Source of the DNA: Haemonchus contortus
Lineage: Eukaryota > Nematoda > Chromadorea > Rhabditida > Trichostrongylidae
DNA length: 64,000 nt
Direction of reading: 5' to 3'
NCBI GenBank assembly: GCA_000469685.2
Contig: LS997565.1
Coordinates: 7,265,005 to 7,329,004 of the forward strand
The notes under the pieces are model-generated. The model saw nothing but the letters and a program-made list of their open reading frames with translations. It had not been told where the DNA came from and made no database searches. How positions within the stretch are numbered: position 1 is the first letter of the stretch; each line of letters starts with the position of its first letter. Positions 33,809-45,800 of the stretch are shown here, in pieces. Position numbers and translations under genes: made by a program.

Positions 33809-36800
33809 ATGAATATACTGATATTCATACTCACATGGATATACTACTGTTATTATAGCATCAGGGCACAGAATATTAGTGACAGCTCCATCACGATAGT
33901 CGAAAATGCCACGGAGCCAGCCACAACCCAAGCAGCCCCTCAGCCACCGGTGAGTACATACATACGTTATTGAATTTGGGCGCTGTTTTTTTTTCACAAA
34001 TCTGCCCCGGTAAGCGAATTTCCTCGGAGCCAATCCTACAAACGGATTATATTTGAATTCGTAACTTTGTCGTGACGAAGCGCTCGCCGTCATTCCTTTA
34101 AATCTTTTTTATCACTTTTTTTTCCTGAATTTCAATTGGATTCAATGTTCAGATTTCTTTTTACGATGTGCTTGTCATTTGGGAATTTTTCCTTTCTTGC
34201 TGTGTTATTTCCTCTCGATCAGCCAAACTTGGCCTATTTAAGCAGCAATGCGGCAAAACTTTTCTTTTGGTTTTTTTGAATTTAAATTGTCTTTTTTATT
34301 CGGTTCCATTCTTTGCTTTACAGTTTGTGAATGTTTGATTCATCATTGACGATCATAAAAAGGCCGGAAACATCCGCTGCTCGGTAAACATAATGCATGG
34401 ACTTTGAGCTTATAATTAAATTTCAGTCGTCATTCCTTCGGATTTCCGATTCCTTTTTCAGTCTTCTGCATGTCCCAGCTATTTAGATGCAATCTTTTCT
34501 CCTATCTGATTCTGTTGAACATCGAAAACTCCTCAAAATAGTGAAAAGTTGTAGGTGTTGAAAAGTCCTACAGTAAATAAGAAAGCAAAGTCATAGGTCA
34601 GAAACCTAATAAATCGTTCTCCTAGTTATGCAGGTATTTTGCGTGGGTGGGAGAGAACCCAGAAGCCTGAGTTGATTTGAATTTGTACAACTGGGGGTTG
34701 AAATTCCTTCAATGGCATGCTTCGTCCTCTTCTGAGATGATGCGGTCGTTCCCTACTGCCTTTATTGCATTCAAAGCCGGAGGGTTGGTTCTTGGTGGGT
34801 TCTTGCTCGTTTTTAGGCCAGTTATGTTGGCTGTTTTTATGAAAATTGTCCTTGTGAAACGACTAAATTGTTTCCTTCGATGAGGGTCAACGTCTTTTAT
34901 GAAGTCCAACGTAGTTTTCTTGCCATAAAACGAGCAGGTTTGCAAAAAAACTTTCGAGTTCTTGAATTGGGCCTGTGTCACATGAAAGCCTTCAAGAACC
35001 TTCAGCAACTTTTTGGGATTCGTTATTGAAACTCCTCCTCTCTGAAGTTCGAAGTTCTCCAACAAATCACCGTTTTTTTTTTGAATAATTCATCACATTT
35101 TTTCGTATTTCTCCTTGCCACGGTCTTTTAATCGCAGATGGATGCATTCATGCTTATGTCGATAAGAATGCCTTCGGGATTTGAGGGTAGATTTTCCCTG
35201 GATAGGGCGCTAGCGGGGACTCGTGAAGGTGAAAGAACTAGCACTCCGACTGTGAATTGACGTCCGTCTGTCACTTTTAATTTTGGTCGTTCAAGGGGTC
35301 CAAAGATCAAATTTCAGTTCCATTAACGCTCTTGGTAGGGGTTGTCTTTTCTAACTAGCACTGCAGACATTATGCTTTGACTAACTTTGGCTTTCTTGCT
35401 GCACCTTAGTGTCCCATAGTCCGTCACGGTGTGCGTTGCAATTCGATGCAGCTTTTGGGTGGATAGCAAATATCCTGCTGGTTCTAGCCAAATGTACCTA
35501 TTAACAACATAGCTGTGAAGAATGTTATCCACCCCATTCGATTTTCTTCTGATTGTTTAGTGTTTTTCGGATTTTTTTAATTTCAAGGGAGTTTTGTGTA
35601 TTGAAAGACAGGAGTAACATAGGCAGTTAATGAAATTGATGGTGGTTTTATTGCTTGTTCACGATTTATAACGAAATCAAAAAATCTGTGGAGGACCAAT
35701 TTTACACGGGTTTAACAACGGGCTACATTTTAGTGGTTGAAAAAACACGCAAAAGTTATAAAGTTAGTTATAGAGTCTCGATCTCAGCAAACCTCTTTTG
35801 CGTGTCTCTTTATATACGAGCTCCCCTTCTGAGGTACATATCTTATAACGACCTCTCATGGCTTTGTCAACCCATACTTGAAAGATGGTGTAAAAATCGG
35901 GATTTCTCATAGGTAGGAATCCATGGCCTTCGCAAAGATCCTAAGAGACCTATTGCCAATTTGAAAAAGAGCCTAGATAAGGCGTAGTATGGGCCAAAAA
36001 GCGGTCTCGATGTTCACTGCGTTCAACTTATGCCCAGGAAGATAATTCCATTCGAAATTCATTTGCATTTACAAGCATTCACATGGGAAGCTCCCGAACA
36101 GGTGATGTTGAACCTATCGTACCTCGCATTTAAGTAGTTACTCAGATTCATCCAACCACAACGACGATATCATTTTGTAATCGTTCGTCGTAAATCGTTG
36201 GCACCTTTGAGAGTGCCGTTTGAACTTTTTATTTTTATATTATTTATCTACTTATTTATCTAATTTATTTTTTTTTCAGAAAGATTTCCTTCTTCATGGG
36301 GCCTACTAAGAGGGATGTGGAGCGTTGCCCTTTCGTTTGAACCGCTTCTTCCTGTCTTGAAAGTATTGGATTAATAGTGCTAGTGTAGCCCAAAGTAATC
36401 CCAATTTGGATTCCAATAGATGGCTGCCAGGACGAATAGTGCATGTGACTCTCAATTCAAATTCAATGTACTTTGTACACTGTTTTGATGCACTATGTGA
36501 TAGTCTTTGTCAATTCGCCCAGAGGGAGGCGACAAATGCCGGACTCGATTGACAGTGGCCCCTTCGAGGATTTGTCAAAGGACATCCCTCCATTCGGTTT
36601 GCTTGGTTGAATGTTATTCGCTTCCATCTGAGCTCTCTAAAACCTTTAAAATCACGGACACTGCCCCATCCACCTCAGAAGGGCTCAGAAACTTGGTTCA
36701 AGTTTTGGCGTAATCTAAAGTCCGTTAAGTTGTTTTTGCATCGCTCATGAAGGTATGACAACCCTGTTTAACGAGGTTTGGTGTTCAGTTCAGCTAAAAA

Positions 36801-39800
36801 AGTGGTACTTACAGCAAAGCGCTCGTTTTTCGGAAACGACGTCCCTTTTTCCGCCATGGAGTAAGGGGTCTGCTTGAAAGCCCGAACAAAAAGAGGACAT
36901 TCCCATGAAATTGAATGGTGCTAGCTCTACTTCTCACAGTTTCATAGCTATTCCTCTTAGAAAAAAACCGAACCAGGGCCGAATTCAGGAGATACCTAAT
37001 TTAGTGGAAGCAGCACTGCATGATCTATATTTCCGCATGAGCGTGATGTCTTATTCATTCTTCTCCTATTATTATTTTTTAAACATCTTTTCTCAATAGC
37101 CTTGACCCCGCCTGATGGTTTGTAGCAACTTCTGTTGAGATTGGCTTCAATCCCAGAACCTGGAATTACTGAAGGTCTGGGGTTACTGAAGGTTTTCATG
37201 CTACTTCAGCTATCTTCACCCCTGCCCATAACCACTCGTTTGCGAAGATTTGTCTGTATATGGCTGTAAAAGGCAGTTTTGATAGCCTTCTATATAGGAT
37301 CGAATTGGTCGATCTCGTTGGTTCGAGAGTGTCGGTGCTACTGCTAAGCAAGTAGGAAATCTCATTGAAGACGAGGGCTTTGCCCGTTCCTTCGATAGAA
37401 GCTACTTTTCCCAGAGTAGTCACACCCACTTGGGAAGCATAAATGCCTGTCTGTGATATAGCAATTTGAGACGTTACCCTGAATTTATAGTCGTGGTCAT
37501 TTTAAGAGGAATTTCTGTGTCTACCTTCTTAACCGTGGAAGCCTGCGTCTAATTCACGGAGAGCTTGCTCCCTCTCCGTGAATTAGCTACAGGGAGCTGC
37601 AGCTTGCTCCATCGGATTTTATTCATGGAAATGTGATTTTCGGAGAACTTCCACGCCAAAATCTATTCAACCTCAGCCCCTCTTCACCGCCGGACTACAT
37701 CAGTGCTCTGCTCTTTTCTACCCACTCCGATTTGGGAGTTCTCACATTTCTTGATTTTTTGCATAATTGGAACTCTAGTGCCACTCTTTCCTAGCCATTT
37801 TGCTTGAAAAATATCTTCAATAACGGAAACTGGTACAGGAAATAGGCGACTGGATAATTACTGAAGCGGAATGTCGAGATCGACAGCTTATGTAGCCGGT
37901 GTAGCCCACAGCCGGTTTTCCTACTTTCATTCACACCCTCCAATTATCCATAGAAGAATCACGTCCAAACGATGAACTTTCCAGGGAGCCGATATACAGT
38001 GCGTAACAAAAGTATGTGGACACCCCAATATTTTGGTTCACCGGGCTTGCCAGCGAATTTTGAGCAATAAAACTTATACCGTTCGATTCCTGCTATGCGA
38101 AAACCTAGGATTACCTGTCCCTTTGAAATTTTCAGGTAGCTCTTTCTTTGTTTTAATTTGAGGGAAAAGTCTTCTTTGTAACAAAAGTATGTGGACACCT
38201 GAGTCAGATCCGACTTTGGCGCGAAAATCCCGATGCGTTTCCGGTCATTTTTGAAATAACCGTTGTGTCATCATGCCTGTACGTGGTAAGCTTCTCTCTG
38301 AAGAAGAACAAGCGCAAATCAGGGCTCTTCATGAAGCCGGACACTCGAATAGACAAATTGCACGTCAGCTCGGACGCTCTCCTACATGCATTGGAAACTA
38401 CATTCAAAATCCCGGTGCTTACCGCTCAGCTCGAATAGTGGGACGACCTCGAAGCTTGACAGCTCAAGATCACAGAAGAATAGCTCGAATGACCTCGAAT
38501 TCTACCTTATCTCTGAATCAGATTCGTGCTTCAATGGGATTGGCGGTCTCGAGGATGACGATATCACGGTCCATTCGATCAAACGAGCACATAACACGAG
38601 AGGTAATGAAAAAGGCGCCCCGTCTATATGCCCAACACAGGAACGCAGGGCTAGAATTCGCACGCAGGAACATGGCAACTTCGTGGGACAAGGTACAACT
38701 TTTCGAGAGGGTTTGAAGTTAAGTTTAAACGTCATTTTCTGCATGTTTTCCGTTTAGGTCATCTTCAGTGATGAAAAAAAAGTTCAATCTGGACGGTCCA
38801 GATGGATACCGCTACTACTGGAGAGATCTTCGTCACGACCCGCTAATCCACTCGAAGCGAAACTTTGGAGGAGCCACATTAATGGTTTGGGGTGGCTTTG
38901 AAAGCAGCGGCAAATTCGAGCTGGCATTTCCTTCATGCCGGATGGATAGTCAGGAATATCAGGAAGTGCTTGAGTTCCACCTCCTGCCCTTTCTCAGAGG
39001 TGCGCGACGCAGGACACATGTGTTCCAGCATGATAATGCATCTGTCCATGCCTCACGGTCTACGAAGGAATGGCTCCAACGCCACGGTGTTGCTGTGATG
39101 GATTGGCCAGCCTGTTCCCCTGACTGCAACCCCATCGAAAACCTATGGGGAATCATGGCTCGGCGAGTCTATCTCAACAACCGACAGTACAACTCCGTAG
39201 AAGAACTGAAGGCGGCGATCCTGGCTGTGTGGGAATCCATCGACGACACGACCATCACAAATTTGGTTCAGAGCATGCCCAATAGGATGTTCGAGCTGAT
39301 CAGGCACTCAGGAGGGCCAATTGATTACTGATCTCATTCATATTCTTTTTTTTTTGTGCAGTGTCCACATACTTTTGTTACAAAGAAGACTTTTTTTCTA
39401 AAATAAAAAAAAGTAAAAGCTCTCTGAAATTTCCGGAAGAGCAATTATTCTAGGGTTGTTCAACCCGAACATTTGTATAATAGTGGTGTTTTGACTCAAA
39501 ATCAACTGGCAAGCTCGATAAGCCAAAATAGTCAAGTGTCCACATACTTTTGTTACGCACTGTATAATTCAGTACTTTTAAAACTTCCGGAAGTCTAATG
39601 TCTAATATCAATGAAGCGAGACTGGGATGGGAGGCTTGGTTGCCCTGGGCCTTTTAGAAGCCAAGGTTTGATTCCCGGGTCCTAGACAAAGACATGATGA
39701 ATCTGTCCGGTACACTCTGTACATTTCGTATCGTACCTACCTCCAAACGTTTGAAATGCTTATTCTTCAAATGCCTCCACACAGAGTATAGGAGGCGACA

Positions 39801-42800
39801 TGAGGTGGGAAGTAGGGAACACTCGAATTCCTAAGAGGCCCTTCTTCCAATACTTCAACGTCGAAGGCTGCAAGGCGGTGGGAATGTTCAAAAAAAAGGC
39901 AGTATTTCCATTACCCCCTGTAACCTGACCATGATTTTCGAAGTGTTTGTTTCTGCTTAAAGTGTGTTCCCAAGCTATCAGGTGGTCCTTCTGGGACCTT
40001 TGCTAAGGTTTAGCTCAATTGAACTTGTAGACCTTATCTAATTAAGAGCTTGAATTAAAAAGAAATGAAGCAATCCCAGTCATCTGAGCCCCCTCGCTGC
40101 AAATGTAGCTTCCTGTTCTGCTCGGCTTGTTCTTTAAGCCGAACTTTTTCCTAAACCATACCAGGCCTTCAATCTTTTGGATTTTCTTTAAATGAGGGCA
40201 ATCAACGCATTCAACTTGCGGGCCGTCATTTCTACGAGGGGCCCACCCTTTCTCCTACACCTCTCACCTTTTTGTCAGTAAATGATAGTATCATGATGGG
40301 ATTAAAGAAGGGTTTGGCTACTGTGATCATTGTACTCGAGCTTCGAGAATTACTTTGTAAGGTATAAATTAGGTTATTAGAAGTTTTCACAGAAACGCTT
40401 TCCGTAACCATGAGGAATAAATTCCTGCAGGAACATTGTAGGGGTAATACATGTCTTTCTGGGTGGACCATGCCAATCTTCAAGGTGGCTATACCATTTT
40501 GAGATTGCAGTCTCAGTGGGTAACAATGACCATCATTGTGGAATCTGAACACTAAAAGCGATTTCCTTTTTCTATTCTCATAGCTCTGTTGAGGGTTTTG
40601 AATTTCGTAGAGCGGATTGAATTACTAATCGACCAACATGGCCGCCAGACGCTGATGATTCTTCATTTTTTCGCCATGGTCCAATCTGACAGCTATATGA
40701 AAGGGCTTCAAGACTAAGGCCAGTCTTTCAAAAATGCCCGACAAAATAGTCCTCATTCATCAGGATAAAGCGCTAAAGCTTCAAGAGCTTTCGAGAGCAC
40801 TTTACGTCCCTCATTCTGAACACTTTGTTTGAAGGGCAGACAAACGACCTCATCAACGGAATCCCATTTGAGCGTAGTTAAGGCGATTGGCAATAGGCCT
40901 TGTTTTTACCACACCCATTGTCTGAAAATGGTAAAAACGCTCATCTACTAAGTTACGATATCTCTTTACTGGCACTATCTCATTCTTCCAGAGGGTTTTC
41001 CTTGTGTTATATCCATATGTGGTTCGGCATAGCACGAGCTGTCGCCCTATAGGGTACATCATGCGTTTAAAACTGGACCTGGATACACTAGATGGGTGAC
41101 GTTCTCCCTGAGATAACTTGCACTTCTTTTTCCTCAATCTGGAACTCATTATTTTTCCTTTCCATAAAAGTCAAGCAGCGGCATGCTCCCGTGCTTCCGT
41201 AGGAATGGCGTGCAAATGGGCTTCCACAAAGCAGGAGCTACCTGTCGTGGTTTTCAAAAAGTCACTAAGAACCCCGAAAAAGTAGCGCGAAAGTCTTTGG
41301 CACTGATCAGTCCTGTTTTTGAGATTACGCCACGCATCCGATCTCCATTCCAAATCGCATTTCCCTTGAATCTGTATTAGGCACACAACGACAACGACTT
41401 GCAGGGGCCAGTCGAGTATGAGGCAGCGCTTAATGCTTTAGGAGTATCCTATCAATTTTCTTCCAGATGTGATCAAAATATAGGATGCCATCTCGAGTGA
41501 GGGGTTCGAAAGTTGAGTCCAAAGAAATCTGATTAATATCAAGAACTTTGTCGCCTCCATCCATTCGCGGCTACAATTTTCGATTGCCTACGCTCCGGTT
41601 TTTCCCTAGGGATCTTAGATGATCGATGGCTGTCACAAAAAAGCGTTATAAAAGAAAGGCTGTAATTGAATGGGCGCTATGAATTCTCTAACTCAGCCAT
41701 TACTGCTTCATGGAAGTACCCAGTACTTTTGTTAGAACCTATTCAAGTGAAATTACTGTTTTTGAGCGATTTCATCCAAATTATTTCTTCTGCTCCTATG
41801 GAGAATCAAAATGACGTAGTCAGCTCTTGTATTACTAGAGTTTACTCACGAGTTCTCACAATAAGCCCGTGTTTTTCAGATTGCCGTCATTTCCCGTCCT
41901 TCTTCCCAGCCAATCCCACCCATTTTCGCGAAGGTTTTAACGTAAATCCCTTTCACGCTGTGCCTTGTCCTCATAATCTCCACCCGGAACGTCTTCGTAA
42001 AGCCAACTCGCTCCTCTGAAAGTTTGTTTTGACACCGCCTCTGTTCGACATGGGGAATTGGGGCAGTTTCTGCTGATCGTCTTGTTGACGTCTTTGGGGT
42101 ACAGCCGAAGATGACTGACATTTGCTTCGTATACGCCTTGCATCTTCGTGAAAGTGGCAGCGTCAAGAATTTTCTGGCTTTTTAGGCCATCTTCCCATTC
42201 TCTACATCGGAATCGTCGTAAACGTCATAGCACATTAGTCTTTGAGTCTTTGAATTGCCTCAAAATATGTTGGGCTGATTGATCGAAGTCATCTAGACCC
42301 AAGCCTTTTCCCATTTTCAGTACTTCCATGATAGAAATTTCTGAAGGCTTCGTTCGATATATTCAAGCTGAAAGGAGGGTCCATCCTCTCGAGAAGGGTA
42401 TCATTAAAACCTCTTTCAGTGGGGTATCATCACCATGGCGTTGGGCCACATTTCAGGGCTCTGCCTTGAACACCTGATATCTTCTCTTTTTTTCCCTGAC
42501 ATTGATTCTGTCCCGTCGCGCTCCAGATTATACTTTTAGTGCTCTTATACACCATTAGCCTTCTCCACGTTACCGAGAGAGAGAGTTCTTCACAGTGAAG
42601 ATCAGGGATTTTATAGGATTTGGGAGTCTTTTTTCAAAACGTGTCCCAGTCACCCTAGATTGATGACATGATGAAGAATAAGTAAAATCTTCCAATCTTC
42701 CAGCGTTGGTCAATCCTTTTTTTTGAATATAACAGAGACTTGAGTATCAGCTGGTATACCGGATTGAAACAGCATCCTGGAGGCGTATCTGACCTGGGAG

Positions 42801-45800
42801 AGAGGATGAGGGGGAGACATGAGCCAGTATCGTTTTACAAGTCATTGGTTTCATAATACCCCCGGAGAGTGATTCCATGATACCCCTTCCATGCCCGCAA
42901 AGATAATGCCGGGTATCGAAGGTCAGGGGTTTGTAAGAAATCGGTTTTATGGCGAAACTGCTTCACCGAGTAGGCGTGTATTGGCGAAGCCATTTGGCAC
43001 TGTCCTGTCTCCTCCGTCTTTCTGAAAACATAATCTTCAAGGATTTCTCCAGGGCTAGTGATTGTTTCCGAGAAAATCCTATTTCTCTGCCTCCGCTCTC
43101 TGCTCCTCTATCGAACTTTCTGGACTTCGAGAGGTTATGGGATACGGCCTCTGGGCCTAAATTTAGGAGATCACTGCTTTCCTACACTCATCTTGTTATT
43201 CTAACTGCTCATCTTGTTCCCCTTATTTCATCACTAAATTAATTGTCACTGCAATTAATATTCTTTTGTCTTTAGTCTTCGGTTCATAGCCGCCTCCTAC
43301 TACATATGCAACTATGATTTGAGCCCCCCTTGATTATAACTGCTTTGCAGAAAATATCTTTTCTAGAAATTCAAGAGCTCCAAGGGGGAATTCTAGAAAT
43401 TTATGAGCCCTCAATTATTTATAATTGGGTAATTAAATCTCGTTCATTGACATTATCGTTTGTAATTTGAGGTTTCAGGCCTTTGCTGTTCCACCGCTTT
43501 CTTCTCCAAACATAACCATGCGGCTGCCGAGTATTTTCGGTATGCGTGTCGAACTACCAGCTGACGATCCATTTGGATACGAGTAAGTTTATAACTTGTA
43601 CTTTTCCATGTTTCCATTTCCTCGGGTTATTGTCGAATATGGGATTAGAGGTTCCGCACGTATGGTCTGGGAATCAAATACTCGGTCGGTGGCTAGGCAA
43701 AGCGAAAGTTCACCTTCATCCGTCCTTCCATATTCAGTGTAGGAACTGTCCGGTACACCCACAGACTTACCGGAGGGTTGGCCCGTAGACAAGTTTCTAG
43801 TTGAGTAATATGTCAATTCAACATCACCGCCATCCCACCTGGACGTCAATAGCGGGGGATAACCTAGATAGAGCTTAAGTAATCAATTTTACCTATGCTG
43901 AACATGATTTCAGTAAACATGGTGTCTGTATAGTGACACCGGACGAACAATTCAAAGTCGTCATCTATGGTAATCACTTGGATAAGATCGCACAGCTGAT
44001 ATTTACACCAACAAATAGCTGTTCTGATGGAAAACACGTCGTGGACGCCACTAACGACTTCATCGTTCATTTCACTCATAAGGTCGGTTTTGGCCGATTT
44101 GGTGTTTCTGCTGTTCCGCATTACCGTGTTCCAATTACTACGGTACTCGAAGGAATAACAGATCAAAGTAGTGAATTCATGGTGTAAAAGTTCTGAAAGA
44201 AAGCTCGATCTCGTCCGAACTTCCCAAATTTCCAGGCTACGTTCCACCTGATGCTTCCAATGCTTCCTGAGAGTATTCATGCATACAAAATGTGTGTAAA
44301 ACCGAAAGGCGCCTTGTCTGGCATGGAGCTCAGTCCGGTACGTAACATTCTCTTTTACTAGTTGCCCTATTGAGTAGAAAAGTAGTAAACAAAGTAAAAT
44401 ATTTTTGGTTTCAAAGTAATTAATGTTTAGCTGGACGACATTTCAACATGGATCACCACGGAGAAGCCCCCAAAAGAGTACTTCCTACCTTTACCTGTTC
44501 AGGTCAGTTAGGTTTGGGACATTCACGATTGATCTATTGATTAGTTGTGACATTTTCATAAAATGTGGCTTCTGCTAAATTCTTTTTCCAATTTTCGACT
44601 ACCCTTTGGGTAAGAAGAATTGGGTAGGAATTTCTTCAAAGTCACTTACCTAATATAGTTAGGCCTCCTGTATGTTTTCAACCGTGCCAGTCAATGAAGC
44701 CTTTAGAGACTTGATGCGAGAGTATCGATTTATCGACTTTTCAGATAACGGTGATCGCATTTCTTCTGTGCCTTTCGGCATTGTTCTCTGGCTTAACCTT
44801 GGGATTGATGTCGTTGACTCCTCAAGAATTAGAACTCGTTATGAAAGCTGGCTCACCTAGCGAACAGAAATACGCTTCAGTTATCCTTCCCATTAGGAGA
44901 AAAGGTTAGCGATCGATTCGTATCAAATAGATTCGCAAGAGGGGGATAGGTTTCACGGCTTTCTAAGGTTTTGATCAGAAAAAAAGTTTTTTTTTTATTC
45001 GAACCATTTCTTCTTAGAGTATCTACGTTACGGCATGACTTGTTGTCTAGGCTTAATCAGCCGGATATTTTAGGTAATCTGTTACTGTGCTCTCTACTGT
45101 TGGGTAATGTCATCGTGAATGCTGCCATTTCGATTTTATTCGGTGAACTGACCACTGGACTTCTGGCGCTTTTCATCTCGTCGCTTGGTATTGTTATCTT
45201 CGGCGAAATCGTACCACAAAGTATATGCGTCAAGTGAGTTTATTTACATCTTATAATCATCAGTCATCACTTTCTTCGAGGTAGACATGCTGCTTAATAT
45301 TTTCGATGGGCGTGGTTTTCTCTAGTGGGCGGGCCATACCATTCGTTGAAAGTTCTCGTAATTTGCACAACTAGTTTTATTGACGATCTCCATTGCTATC
45401 AACTGTGTTGTTTAGAAAAGGTCTTGCTGTTGGAGCTCATACGATATTGATCACGCAGGTGTTCATATTCATAACGTATCCAGTAGCTTGGCCGGTCAGC
45501 AAACTACTCGACTGTCTTCTTGGCGACGAATATGTAAGTATTTTCTCAGTTTTTCAAGATTTCGGCCCTTATGTATATTTATATTCTCCCACCTATAGCG
45601 TTCTAAAACGCTTATAAATGCATGAGCGGTCGCGCGGAGCGGTCATTGGTCGAAACGGTGTTGTGTCAAAGTTCCTTAGAAAGAAGAGGCGCCTTGTTGA
45701 AATAACAAGAATAAGTCCTGAATAGATTTTTTTTTAAAAAGAATTAGTTTCTTCATTGAAATAAATTTTGAATAAAAATTTCTGGGAAGAAATAATTCCT

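Larger units (their letters stand above)
33950..43478. other. Intron 1 of CNNM (9.5 kb)
   Basis: Most other introns of this gene are 50-400 bases. This one contains the Tc1 element (37997-39562), a perfect hairpin (37549-37586), a tRNA-like repeat (39600-39740) and several unassigned minus-strand open frames (34709-35065, 40232-40552, 40853-41386, 41876-42166) that look like protein but match nothing I recognise. They could be decayed mobile-element genes. Confidence 0.6.

Noticed and set aside
34709..35065. 118-codon minus-strand frame in CNNM intron 1 as a gene
   Set aside because: Composition is protein-like but there is no start context, splice context or recognised domain. It was left as an unassigned open frame.
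44672..44860. 62-codon plus-strand frame in the CNNM region
   Set aside because: It is the wrong frame of CNNM exon 6. The true exon starts after TTTTCAG at 44745 and reads [20 protein letters not shown].
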